Assembly: GCA_030041005.1 (NCBI GenBank)
Contig: JASHOR010000062.1
Span: 1-45,428 of the forward strand
DNA length: 45,428 nt
Source of the DNA: Xanthobacteraceae bacterium
GTDB lineage: Bacteria > Pseudomonadota > Alphaproteobacteria > Rhizobiales > Xanthobacteraceae
Direction of reading: 5' to 3'
Shown in pieces: positions 35,054 to 44,043 of the stretch. The notes below the pieces were generated by a model. It saw only the letters and a program-made list of their open reading frames with translations, did not search any database and was not told where the DNA came from. How positions within the stretch are numbered: the stretch's first letter is position 1; every line of letters begins with the position of its first letter. Made by a program: the position numbers and the translations under genes.

Positions 35054-35186
35054 CGCGTGGCCGGCTGCACTCCCATCACATGACCGACGTTGGAGTCAGA
35101 CCTGGTCCCACAACCCGAGGCCCGCTCTTCGGCACTCGGCCAAGCATATGGTTGCCCGCGACCGTCGCGGCCATGATGAGGTAGAC

Positions 35187-36113
35187 ATGAAACTCGCCGT
35201 CCCGGACAAAATCTCGCCCTCATACTTCGTCGCGGAAGCCGCCATTGAGCTCGGCTTTTTCAAGGCCGAAGGGCTCGATGTGACGCTCGAGCTGGTTTAC
35301 CCGGTGGACAAGGCCTACGTGGCGATGAAAGACGGCGCGATCGATTTCGTCGGCGGGGCGGCGCACGCGGTGCCGTCGGCATTTCCCGGATTCAAGGGCG
35401 CCAAGCTGATCGCGGCGCAGAGCCAGGGCATGTATTGGTTTCTGGTCATGCGTTCGGACCTCGGCGCCAGGCGCGGCGATCTTGGCGTCGTCAAAGGCCG
35501 CACCATTGGCGCGGCGCCCTGGGTCAATACCGGTTTGCGCGGGCTGTTGACGGCGGCAGGCATTGATCTGGCGCGCGACAAGGTCGACATCGCCCCGGTC
35601 CCGGGCGCGATCGACAGCGTTCCCAATTTCGGGGTCATGGCCGCCAAGGCGCTGGAAGCGGGCAAGCTTGATGGCTTTTGGGCCAACGGCATGGGCGCGG
35701 AAGTCGCGGTGCGCGGCGGCTATGGCACAGTGGTAGCGGACGCGCGCCGCGGCGACGGACCCAAGGAATGCTTCAACTACACGGCGCCGACCATTGCGAC
35801 AACCGACGCGTTGATCGCGCGCTCGCCGGAAACGGTCGCCGCGGCCGTGCGCGCCATCGTCAAGACGCAAGCTGCGCTCAAGGCCAATGTTGCGCGCGCG
35901 ACGGAGGTCGGACAAAGGCTGTTTCCACCGGCTGAAGCTTCGCTGATCGCCGAGCTGATCCGCCGCGACCTGCCCTACTACGACGCCAGCCTGTCGCGCG
36001 AATTCATCGCCGGCATGACCGCGTTCCTCCGCAGGCAGGGCGTGCTCGACGGCGAGGTTCCATACGAAGGCGTCGTCGCCGCGCAGTTTGCACCGCTCTG
36101 GAAAGGCCAATAG
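35187..36113 (+). CDS. NMT1/THI5-like periplasmic-binding-fold protein without signal peptide
   Basis: This 308-residue protein has the type II periplasmic-binding fold of the NMT1/TauA/SsuA group: DKISPSYFVAEAAIELGFFKAEGLDVTLELVYPVDKAYVAMKDGAIDFVGG at the N-terminus and RRGDLGVVKGRTIGAAPWVNTG in the middle. ATG 35187 has GAGGT close upstream. No hydrophobic signal sequence is present, even in the open frame 13 codons upstream, and no ABC permease or ATPase gene is adjacent. It could be a cytoplasmic sensor or enzyme, or a binding protein with a lost signal. It follows the UbiD gene on the same strand. Confidence 0.78.
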   Translation: MKLAVPDKISPSYFVAEAAIELGFFKAEGLDVTLELVYPVDKAYVAMKDGAIDFVGGAAHAVPSAFPGFKGAKLIAAQSQGMYWFLVMRSDLGARRGDLGVVKGRTIGAAPWVNTGLRGLLTAAGIDLARDKVDIAPVPGAIDSVPNFGVMAAKALEAGKLDGFWANGMGAEVAVRGGYGTVVADARRGDGPKECFNYTAPTIATTDALIARSPETVAAAVRAIVKTQAALKANVARATEVGQRLFPPAEASLIAELIRRDLPYYDASLSREFIAGMTAFLRRQGVLDGEVPYEGVVAAQFAPLWKGQ

Positions 36114-36136
36114 CGCGACGATTGCCGGCAACGGCG

Positions 36137-36637
36137 TCAGCCCGGCTTCACACGCCGCGCGGGCCGCAAGGCGGCGAACAGCTCGGCTTCGCTGAACGGC
36201 TTGAGCAGCGTCGCCGCGACGGGCGACTGCAACTGACCTGAATCGCCGGACGTCACGACGACACGAACGCCGCGATCATGCAGCCGGCGGATCAGCGCAT
36301 CGGCCCGCTCGCCGGCCCGAAGGTGCATGTCGATGAGCGCCGCATCGACAACGCTCGCCGCAATCAGGCGGTCGGCGTCGGCAACGGTCGCGACCGGTCC
36401 GCTTACCTGCGCGCCGCAGGCTTCGAGCAGACTCTTCATTGCCATGCCGAGGTCCCAGGAATCCTCGACCAAAAGGATGCGTACCCCGTCGAGATCCGCA
36501 GAACCGGGCTCGCGCGCACCGTGAGAGGTGTCCGAGGACGACAGCTTTTCCGTGACAGCCCCCTGTCGGCGAAAAGCTCGCCAAGCCTTTCCTCGTCGGG
36601 CCAAACATAACCGAAAAAGGAAACCCGGGGCACACAA
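36137..36637 (-). CDS. Single-domain response regulator (receiver)
   Basis: This protein has up to 166 residues. The receiver domain spans about 52-160: acidic pair Glu58-Asp59 (LLVEDS), phospho-acceptor Asp103 (LIDMHL), conserved Thr/Ser near 129 (VVTSGD) and Lys146 (LLKPF). There is no output domain. The first 50 residues are not conserved, and the start (GTG 36637) is uncertain; a TTG 11 codons later is possible. No histidine kinase gene is nearby. Confidence 0.8.
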   Translation of the reverse strand: MCAPGFLFRLCLARRGKAWRAFRRQGAVTEKLSSSDTSHGAREPGSADLDGVRILLVEDSWDLGMAMKSLLEACGAQVSGPVATVADADRLIAASVVDAALIDMHLRAGERADALIRRLHDRGVRVVVTSGDSGQLQSPVAATLLKPFSEAELFAALRPARRVKPG

Positions 36638-36699
36638 TCAAGGAAAATTGTTCCGCACGATACCGCTTTCGACCGTGGCCGCCCGTCGCCGTTTTCCGG

Positions 36700-39168
36700 T
36701 CAAAACCCTCCGGCGGTAAAATTGAGTCTTTGCGTCACGTCGTAAGGCTCCTTGGCAATCGGATAAGCGTAGTCGACCTCAAGTGGTCCGAACGGCGAGT
36801 TCCAGATCAACCCCGTGCCTACGGAGGCCCGCAAGGCCTGCGAATTGGCGATCTGCTGCGATGGCGACAGCGAGGCAAGGCTCGCGGCGCTCGATGCCCC
36901 GGTGGCCCAGAGGCTGCCGACGTCCGAGAACAACGCTACCCGCAAATTTGCATCTGCCGGTACGCCGGGCACCGGTGCCTCAAGCTCGGCGGACATGGTC
37001 CAGTAGATGTTGCCGCCGATATTGTCCATGGTGGTGCCCGGAGTGATGTCGCGTGGCCCGAATCCATTGGGCGCGAACCCGCGAATAAGCTGGGGCCCGC
37101 CGAAGAAGCCGTCGAGCAGAGGCAATTGCTGCCCGCCCCAGGGCGTCACGTAGCCGCCCTGAGCCCTCACCTCGCCGACCACGTCACCGACGATCGGATG
37201 ATAATAGCGCACATCTTCGGTGGTCTTGGCGAAGTTGGCGGCTCCCCCGAGGCCGGCCAGTTCATTGCTCGTCTGCACGCGAAGTCCGCTGGTCGGATTT
37301 TTCGGGTCATCGAGTGTCGAATAGGTCACCGTGGCGCCAACCGAGGAGACCCAGATCGGACCGGCGGCTGCAGCCTGTTGGATGGGCAGCGACGAGGTCC
37401 CTTCGGTCGGATCGAGCGAGACGGCTTGATTGTAGATGGAATAGTCCCACGTCACTCCGAGCTGGTCGGTCAACGGCGTGCCCAGGGAAAACTTAGCGCC
37501 GTAGACGCTGCTGTCGTAGGACTGGTTCGGATTGCCGAAGGTTTCGTTGCCGAACAGCTCCACGCCGCCGGACATGCGCTGGTCGAGCAAATAGGGATCG
37601 GTGAAAGCGACATCCAATCCTCTGGCATATTGCCCGTAGGTCACCGACATTTTCCCGCTGTAGCCCTTTCCGAGCAGATTCGTGTCGCCGACGCTGACTT
37701 CGGCCATGAGGCCGGTCATCGTCGAATATCCGCCGGTGATCGAAAATTTACCGGTGTCCTGCTCCTGCACGTCGACATCGAGGATGACGCGATCAGGCGC
37801 GGAGCCGGGCTCGCTCTTGATCTTGACCGACTTGAAATAGCCGAGCGCTTTCAGGCGGCGCTCGGCGCGATCGACCAGCGCGCGGTTATAGGCATCGCCC
37901 TCGCCGAAATCGAATTCGCGGCGGATCGCGCTGTCGCTGGTCTTGGTGTTGCCGTGAATCTGGATGCGTTCGACGTAGAGGCGCTTACCCTGATCGATCG
38001 TGTACGCCAGATTGATTACGCCCGCGGCGCCGTGCGCCGACGGCGGCACGCGATCCGGTTGCACGAGGACGCTGGCAAACGGCTCGCCGTTCTTGGCAAG
38101 GTCCATCGTCAGGTCGTCCACGGTCTTGGTCACCGCGTCGGCATCATAGACGGCGCCGGGCAGCGTGCGCAGATGGCGGCGGTAGGCCGCGGGATCGACG
38201 ATCGGGATCTGTGACTGCAGAGCCACCTTGCCGAAATGGTAGAGCGGCCCTTCGTCGAGCCGGTAGGTGACCACGACGCCCTTCAGGTTCGCATCGTATC
38301 TCGCTGACGAGCGCACGCTCGCGTCGGCGTAACCATGGGCCAAATAGAACCGGCGCAACAGATCGCAATCGTTGTCGATCTTCTCGGCGTCATAAATGTC
38401 GTTGTTGAGCAGGAAACTCAGGAAGTTGGTCTTGCCGGTCTTGACCACGCCGCTGAGCTTGTAGGCCGGAAATGCATTATTGCCGGCGAAAAGAATTTTC
38501 CGCACCGCGAGCTTGTCGCCCTCCTGGATATGGAAGACGAGATCGACACGTTCGCCCTTGTCCTTGCGGTTTGCTGCGCCGTCGCCGTGCCTCCGGATGC
38601 CAGACGCCTTCGCGGCAGCACCACGGCTGCGGACGGCAGATGCCTTCACAGCAGATGCCTTCGCGACGTTCGCCCCTTTGTTGACTGCGATCGTCTCCGG
38701 AGTGATCTGCACCTGGAAATAGCCGTGCTGACGATAGATATCGATCAAGTGCAGGACGTCGTTATGGACGAAGGAGCGCGACAGCGGCCCCCCTTCCTTC
38801 GATTGCAGCCCTTTCTTCAGTTCGGCGTCCTTGACCTCCTTGTTGCCTTCGAACGCGATCCGCTCAATGCTTGGATTTTCCGTCACCGTCACCACGACGT
38901 GATCGCCCTCGCGGCCGATCTTCACGTCGGCAAACAGGCCCGTCGCATAGAGACGCTTGAGCGCCGCATCGAGGGCTGCCGGGTCGAGTTTCCCGCCGGG
39001 CGCGGCATGGAAGTACGAGCGAATCATCCCGGCATCGGTATGCCGATTGCCGACAACGGCGATCATAGAATCGGCAGCATCCTGCGCGTGGGCGATCCCG
39101 CACAGGGCCAGCGACAGAACGGCAGAAAGAACGGCGAATATCGCGACGGCCGAAAGCCGACGGCGCAT
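36700..39168 (-). CDS. BamA/Omp85-family outer membrane assembly protein (paralogue)
   Basis: This 822-residue protein has a signal peptide (about 1-28, cleavage at AHA), POTRA domains (about 35-440) and a C-terminal 16-strand barrel with the lid-loop motif LIRGF near 695 and a terminal Phe. Omp85 proteins fold beta-barrels into the outer membrane. Odd features are a Lys/Ala/Arg-rich insert at about 163-206 within the POTRA region, with KASAVKASAV repeated, and a location away from the usual rseP-bamA-lpxD-fabZ-lpxA neighbourhood. It is probably a second BamA-like protein, though the main bamA cannot be excluded. Confidence 0.87.
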   Translation of the reverse strand: MRRRLSAVAIFAVLSAVLSLALCGIAHAQDAADSMIAVVGNRHTDAGMIRSYFHAAPGGKLDPAALDAALKRLYATGLFADVKIGREGDHVVVTVTENPSIERIAFEGNKEVKDAELKKGLQSKEGGPLSRSFVHNDVLHLIDIYRQHGYFQVQITPETIAVNKGANVAKASAVKASAVRSRGAAAKASGIRRHGDGAANRKDKGERVDLVFHIQEGDKLAVRKILFAGNNAFPAYKLSGVVKTGKTNFLSFLLNNDIYDAEKIDNDCDLLRRFYLAHGYADASVRSSARYDANLKGVVVTYRLDEGPLYHFGKVALQSQIPIVDPAAYRRHLRTLPGAVYDADAVTKTVDDLTMDLAKNGEPFASVLVQPDRVPPSAHGAAGVINLAYTIDQGKRLYVERIQIHGNTKTSDSAIRREFDFGEGDAYNRALVDRAERRLKALGYFKSVKIKSEPGSAPDRVILDVDVQEQDTGKFSITGGYSTMTGLMAEVSVGDTNLLGKGYSGKMSVTYGQYARGLDVAFTDPYLLDQRMSGGVELFGNETFGNPNQSYDSSVYGAKFSLGTPLTDQLGVTWDYSIYNQAVSLDPTEGTSSLPIQQAAAAGPIWVSSVGATVTYSTLDDPKNPTSGLRVQTSNELAGLGGAANFAKTTEDVRYYHPIVGDVVGEVRAQGGYVTPWGGQQLPLLDGFFGGPQLIRGFAPNGFGPRDITPGTTMDNIGGNIYWTMSAELEAPVPGVPADANLRVALFSDVGSLWATGASSAASLASLSPSQQIANSQALRASVGTGLIWNSPFGPLEVDYAYPIAKEPYDVTQRLNFTAGGF

Positions 39169-39507
39169 GGTCCCCGGGCTCCACTTTCAAACGGCCGTAT
39201 GAATACAGCGGACGGGCGAGGCGGAAGCATGACGGTTTGTGTCGGATTGTGGGGAATTGTTGGGGCGGTTGCCATAAAGGTTGACCGCTTGCCGCGCGGT
39301 TGGCGCGGATCGTAGCCTTCCCCTAAACGACCGATGCAGACGCGCCCGCCGCTTGCGACTTCCGCATGCCCGCCGGCCTTTTACAGCCCAAAGATGGGCC
39401 TGTTCAACTGGTGACACGTTTCACGGCGTGACGCCCCGCACAGGTCCCGTTCACGGTCGCGCCGGAGGAAAGGCGCGAGGAGCGCGCTCGATCCAGACTC
39501 TTGAAAG
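39169..39507. other. Intergenic region upstream of the BamA paralogue, no gene recognised
   Basis: These 339 bases contain no reading frame with similarity or a convincing ribosome binding site. They must hold the promoter of the BamA paralogue (minus strand). An imperfect palindrome GTGACACGTTTCAC lies near 39411-39424 but I cannot link it to a regulator. Confidence 0.55.
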
Positions 39508-40410
39508 TTACAGTCCGCGCGTCGTATCGTCGAATAATTCATCAACCGAATAGCGGCGCGGGATGATCTTCATCTCCAACGCGTATCCCGACATCAGTTC
39601 GAGCGCGGGTTTGACGGCATTGAGCCCGAACGGCAGCGTATCGATCGCGCCGGGCTTGGGCAGGCCTGCGGCTTTCTTGCTCTCATGCAACATCCGATAG
39701 ACTTCGCGCACCGCATCGGGGCTTGACTTCGACAGCGAAGTCTTCACGACGACCATGTGGTTGACCGGCACCGTGCCGTATTTTTTGTACCAATCCCTGG
39801 CTGCCGCATCGGCATCGGGGATGACGCTTTTGAGCCGCGGGTCGGTGGGCACGTTGCCGCCGAAGATGGCGGCGTCGAGTTCGCCTTCGAGCACCATCCT
39901 GGTCATGTCCTTGCCTGCGGCGGCGCGTTCGACGCCCGCAGGATCGCGGAATTCCGCCAAGTGCGCGTCCTCGAACGTCACCCATTTCACCTTGGCAAGG
40001 TCTAGCCCGTAATCCTTCCACAGGATGCCGCGCATCCAACAACCGGTGGTTTGCGCGAACGAACGCACGCCGACGCGACGGCCGGGCAGGTCTTGCGGCG
40101 TAACCGTGCCGCGCTCGGAATTGTAGAGCATGGTGCCGTGCTGAAAGCGACCGAACATGGTGGCGGGCATAAGCACGATCGGCTTGCCGTAGGCCTTGGC
40201 CTGCAGATAGGTGACGAGCGCCATCTCGCTCACGTCGAAGCGCTGCTCGCGCGCCATCATCAGGAACGCCTTGTAGACCGGGTTGACCTCGGTCAGCCGC
40301 AGATCGACGCGATTCGATGTGATCTGGCCGCTCTTGAGCGCCTGTGTCTGCGGATACGTGCCGAAACACGCGCTGACGGTTTCGATTTTTTCGGCAGTTA
40401 CACTGCTCAT
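39508..40410 (-). CDS. Pht5-like / ABC substrate-binding-fold protein without signal peptide
   Basis: This 300-residue protein resembles the family annotated as 4,5-dihydroxyphthalate decarboxylase or ABC substrate-binding protein: TQALKSGQITSNRVDLRLTEVNP, REQRFDVSEMALVTYLQAKAYGKPIVLMPATMFGRFQHGTMLYN, DLPGRRVGVRSFAQTTGCWMRGILWKDYGLD. ATG 40410 has GGAGG at good spacing; the frame is open 29 codons upstream. No signal peptide or transport partners are present. It is divergent from the Ldh-type dehydrogenase. Enzyme and binding-protein roles both remain possible. Confidence 0.75.
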   Translation of the reverse strand: MSSVTAEKIETVSACFGTYPQTQALKSGQITSNRVDLRLTEVNPVYKAFLMMAREQRFDVSEMALVTYLQAKAYGKPIVLMPATMFGRFQHGTMLYNSERGTVTPQDLPGRRVGVRSFAQTTGCWMRGILWKDYGLDLAKVKWVTFEDAHLAEFRDPAGVERAAAGKDMTRMVLEGELDAAIFGGNVPTDPRLKSVIPDADAAARDWYKKYGTVPVNHMVVVKTSLSKSSPDAVREVYRMLHESKKAAGLPKPGAIDTLPFGLNAVKPALELMSGYALEMKIIPRRYSVDELFDDTTRGL

Positions 40411-40495
40411 AGCATTTACCTCCAGGGTCGGCTTGAGTTTATGGTCTGGCGCGGGGTTAAACCAGCCCTCGCTGTTCATGGGGAGCATGTGATTC

Positions 40496-41569
40496 ATGGC
40501 CGAGTCCGCGATCGCCCAAGCTCAGACACGAGTGCCCGCCGCTCGGCTGTCGGCCTTCATCGCCCGCGCGCTCATCGCCGCCGGCCTGCCGACCGAGGAC
40601 GCCGACATCGTCGCGCGCCTGATGGCGGCAGCCGACCTGCGCGGTAGCGACACTCACGGCGTGATCCGACTGCCGCTCTACTTGCGCCGCATCCGCGCCG
40701 GCGGCATCAACGTCAACCCGAACATTCGCGTCGTCAGCGATCGGCCCTCGGCGGCCCTGATCGACGGCGACAACGGCATGGGTCACCTGGTCATGCACCG
40801 GGCTGCGCATCTCGCCATCGCCAAAGCGCAGACGACCGGGATCGGCTGGGTCGGCGCGCGCATGAGCAATCACGCGGGTCCGGCCGCGCTCTATGCCACG
40901 CTGCCGCTGCACCATGACATGATCGGCCTTTATTTCGCCGTCGGCAGCAACAACCACCTGCCCCCTTGGGGCGGCAGCGAGACCTTGCTCGGCACCAATC
41001 CGATGTGCGTTGCCGTTCCTGCGCAGCAAGAGCCGCCGATCGTCCTCGACATGGCACCGACGGTGGCCGCCTACGGCAAGGTGCGGCTCAAGGCGCAGCG
41101 CGGCGAGCAAATGCCGGTCGGCTGGATGATCGATCGCGAAGGCAAGCCGCTCACCGATCCGAAACGCGCCGACGAGGGTTATCTCTTGCCGATCGGCGAC
41201 TACAAGGGCTCGGGGTTAAGCCTCATCATCGGCATTCTGGCGGGCGCGCTCAATCGCGCCGCGCTGGGGCGCGCGGTGATCGATTTCGTCAAGGATGCCG
41301 GCAAGTCCACCAATACCGGGCACGCCATTGCCGCGATCGCAATCGATACCTTCATGCCGGCCGCTGAATTCAAGCGCGCGATCGACGGCCTGATCCGCGA
41401 CATCCGTGGCTCGCGGCGATTGCCCGGCGTCGAGCGCATCTGGCTGCCCGGCGAGCAGAGCCACGCCAATTTCCTGGACCGTAACGCCCAAGGCATCCCG
41501 GTGCCCAAGGCACTGCGCGACAGCCTCGATGCCGTGGCGCGCGATCTCAACGTGGCCCCGCTTGGCTGA
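40496..41569 (+). CDS. Ldh-family (malate/L-lactate dehydrogenase type 2) oxidoreductase
   Basis: This 357-residue protein belongs to the family of NAD(P)H-dependent 2-hydroxyacid/2-ketoacid or imine reductases (MDH, ureidoglycolate dehydrogenase, sulfolactate dehydrogenase). The family motifs are RGSDTHGVIRLPLYLRRI near 49-66, MSNHAGPAALYA near 123-134 and LLGTNPMCVAVP. GGGAG precedes ATG 40496. It overlaps the upstream divergent reading frame by only a few bases if that frame's longest form is used. The substrate is unknown. Confidence 0.87.
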   Translation: MAESAIAQAQTRVPAARLSAFIARALIAAGLPTEDADIVARLMAAADLRGSDTHGVIRLPLYLRRIRAGGINVNPNIRVVSDRPSAALIDGDNGMGHLVMHRAAHLAIAKAQTTGIGWVGARMSNHAGPAALYATLPLHHDMIGLYFAVGSNNHLPPWGGSETLLGTNPMCVAVPAQQEPPIVLDMAPTVAAYGKVRLKAQRGEQMPVGWMIDREGKPLTDPKRADEGYLLPIGDYKGSGLSLIIGILAGALNRAALGRAVIDFVKDAGKSTNTGHAIAAIAIDTFMPAAEFKRAIDGLIRDIRGSRRLPGVERIWLPGEQSHANFLDRNAQGIPVPKALRDSLDAVARDLNVAPLG

Positions 41570-41721
41570 CTGTTTGGGCGTCCAAGGGACTGACGATTCG
41601 ACCCGACACAGCTCGTGAGTCGCCAGACAACTTGGCCCAGACAGCCGACTTGCACCAAGCGATCAAGATTGCTCCACTCCTCCGCGGCAGCAACGCATAG
41701 CAGGATTGGCGGAGCGAGCAT

Positions 41722-44043
41722 TTGTCTGATGAGAAATTTGCCGGGCGCCGCGAGGACCTGCGCCTCGTCACCGGCCGAGGGAGCTACACTGCCGACATGG
41801 ATGCGAGCGGGCAGGCGGCGGCCTGTTTCGTGCGCAGCGACCGCGCGCACGCAAAGATCGTGCGTATCAACGCCGAAGAGGCGCGCGCCGCGCCCAGCGT
41901 GCTGGCCGTCCTGACCGGCGCTGACGCGGTGGCCGCCGGCTGGAAGGGACTGCCGGCGATGGCCTTCTTCAAGGGCGTTGGCGGCGCGACGTTGCGCGTT
42001 CCGCCACGCTATGCGCTGGCACACGACCGCGTGCGCTTTGTCGGCGAGCCGGTGGCTGTAGTCATCGCCGAAACGCAATACATCGCGCAGGATGCTGCCG
42101 AATTAATAGCAATCGAGTATGAGGAGCTGCCGGTGCTGGTAGAGGCCGCCGACGCCATCGCTGCCGAAGCGGTTCGCGTCCACGAGGGCATACCCGGCAA
42201 TCTGGCGTTCCACTACGAGTACGGCAATCGGCAGGCCGCCGAAGACGCGATCGCTGCCGCCGCCCGCGTCGTGCGGGTCGAGCTGCGCGCACAACGGATA
42301 TCCGGCAATCCGATGGAGCCGAAATCCTGTGCTGCGTCCTATGATCCGGCAGGCGACACGTTCGAACTCTACGTGCCCTCACAGGGCACGACCGACCTCA
42401 AAAATGCGCTGTCAGAGATCACCGGGCTGCCGACCGAGCGATTCCGCATCCATTCGGTCGACGTCGGAGGCGGCTTCGGCGTGAGGAACGAACTCTATCC
42501 CGAATTCCTCGCGGCGATGCTCGCGGCCAGGAAAACGGGGCGAGTCGTCAAGTGGACGGGAACGCGCTCAGAAACGATTTCCGGCGATCACCACGGACGG
42601 GGCGCGGACCTCGCCGGTGAACTGGCCATCGATCGCGACGGCCGCTTCGTCGGCTTGCGGGTCGAATGGCTGGTGAACCTCGGCGCGTTCTGCAGCAACG
42701 CCGGTCCGCTCATCAACACCATCTCGTCGCCGACCAGTTCGGCCATCAGCCTCTACAATGTGCCCGCCATTTACGGCCGGCACCGTCTGGTCTTCACCAC
42801 CACGACGCCGACAACGGCGTACCGAGGCGCCGGACGCCCGAACGTGTCCTATCTGTGGGAGCGCCTGGTCGAAGAAGCCGCCGCCGCGACCGGGATCGAT
42901 TCGGTGGAATTGCGCCGACGCAACATCCTGCGCAAGGAGATGTTTCCGATGCGCACGCCGACAAATTCGAACTACGACAGCGCCGACCCGCCTCATCTTT
43001 TGACGACGGCCTTGCAGGCGGCGGACTGGAGCGGGTTTGCACCGCGGCGGAAAGAGGCGGCAAGGCGCGGGAAGTTGCGTGGCATTGGTCTCGCCATGTT
43101 TCTCGAGCCTTCGGGCGGCACGGGCAAGGAGCAGGTGGAAATCCGCGTCGAATCCGGGGGCCGGCTGTCGATGTATGCCAATGCCGGTCCCTCGGGGCAG
43201 GGTCACGAAACCGTATTCCCCACGATCGTGGCGAACGTGCTCGGAATTCCTGCCGACAAGATCGCGCTGCGCTACAACGACACCGCGGCGCCGAAACTTG
43301 CGGGCACCGGCTCGTTCGGCTCGCGCTCGCTGATCAGTCACGGCAGCGCGCTGCAGACCGCCGCCAAGGAGATAGTCGAAAAGGGCCGCAAGCTGGCAGC
43401 GGCCCAACTTGAGGTCGCGCCGTCCGACGTGTCGTTCGAACACGGCGAATATTCCGTCGCCGGCACCGATCTGCGGATCGGCCTGCAAACTCTGCTCGAG
43501 CGCAAATGGAACGAACCCGCCCATCCGCTCGATACCAATACCATTATTGACCTCGCCCACGCGTTCCCGAGCGGTGCGCATGTCGCCGAGGTCGAGATCG
43601 ATCCGGAGACCGGCGAGCTTGCGGTGGTCAATTACGTCGCCGTGGACGATTGCGGGACGGTTTACAATCACACGCTGGTGGAAGGCCAGTTGCACGGCGG
43701 TGTGATGCAAGGCCTCGGCCAGGCGGTCGGCGAGCGCATCGTCTACGATCCCGAGAGCGGTCAGCTCCTGTCCGGCAGCTTCATGGACTATTTCATGCCG
43801 CGGGCTGAGGACCTGCCGCGAATCACGCTGATCGATTGCGGCGTACCGTCACCGGCAAACCCGCTCGGCGCCAAGGGTACCGGCGAAGCCGGCGCCACGG
43901 GTTCAGTGCCAGCGCTCGCCAATGCCGTGCTCGATGCGCTCAAGACCGCGGGCGTGCGGAAGCTCGATATGCCGTACACGCCGGATCGGGTCTGGCAGGC
44001 GCTGCGCCACAGCGAGCAAAATCGCGCCGCTCACCAGCGCTGA
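41722..44043 (+). CDS. Xanthine dehydrogenase-family molybdopterin-binding large subunit (second copy)
   Basis: This 773-residue protein has the same architecture as the gene at 7986-10364: hammerhead domain (GRREDLRLVTGRGSYTADM...RFVGEPVAVVIAE), then Mo-cofactor domains with VGGGFGVRNE near 248-257, AYRGAGR at 366-372 and the C-terminal GAKGTGEAGATGSVP with the probable catalytic Glu. AYRGAGR is the form II-type loop, not CO dehydrogenase form I. The start is TTG 41722 with GGAG upstream. No FAD or FeS subunit gene adjoins it. The 3' end overlaps the convergent small-protein gene by 13 bases. Confidence 0.87.
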   Translation: MSDEKFAGRREDLRLVTGRGSYTADMDASGQAAACFVRSDRAHAKIVRINAEEARAAPSVLAVLTGADAVAAGWKGLPAMAFFKGVGGATLRVPPRYALAHDRVRFVGEPVAVVIAETQYIAQDAAELIAIEYEELPVLVEAADAIAAEAVRVHEGIPGNLAFHYEYGNRQAAEDAIAAAARVVRVELRAQRISGNPMEPKSCAASYDPAGDTFELYVPSQGTTDLKNALSEITGLPTERFRIHSVDVGGGFGVRNELYPEFLAAMLAARKTGRVVKWTGTRSETISGDHHGRGADLAGELAIDRDGRFVGLRVEWLVNLGAFCSNAGPLINTISSPTSSAISLYNVPAIYGRHRLVFTTTTPTTAYRGAGRPNVSYLWERLVEEAAAATGIDSVELRRRNILRKEMFPMRTPTNSNYDSADPPHLLTTALQAADWSGFAPRRKEAARRGKLRGIGLAMFLEPSGGTGKEQVEIRVESGGRLSMYANAGPSGQGHETVFPTIVANVLGIPADKIALRYNDTAAPKLAGTGSFGSRSLISHGSALQTAAKEIVEKGRKLAAAQLEVAPSDVSFEHGEYSVAGTDLRIGLQTLLERKWNEPAHPLDTNTIIDLAHAFPSGAHVAEVEIDPETGELAVVNYVAVDDCGTVYNHTLVEGQLHGGVMQGLGQAVGERIVYDPESGQLLSGSFMDYFMPRAEDLPRITLIDCGVPSPANPLGAKGTGEAGATGSVPALANAVLDALKTAGVRKLDMPYTPDRVWQALRHSEQNRAAHQR

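Noticed and set aside
36730-38214. Plus-strand open frame of 494 codons opposite the BamA paralogue
   Set aside because: It is antisense to a protein with signal peptide, POTRA and barrel motifs, and has no recognisable domain.
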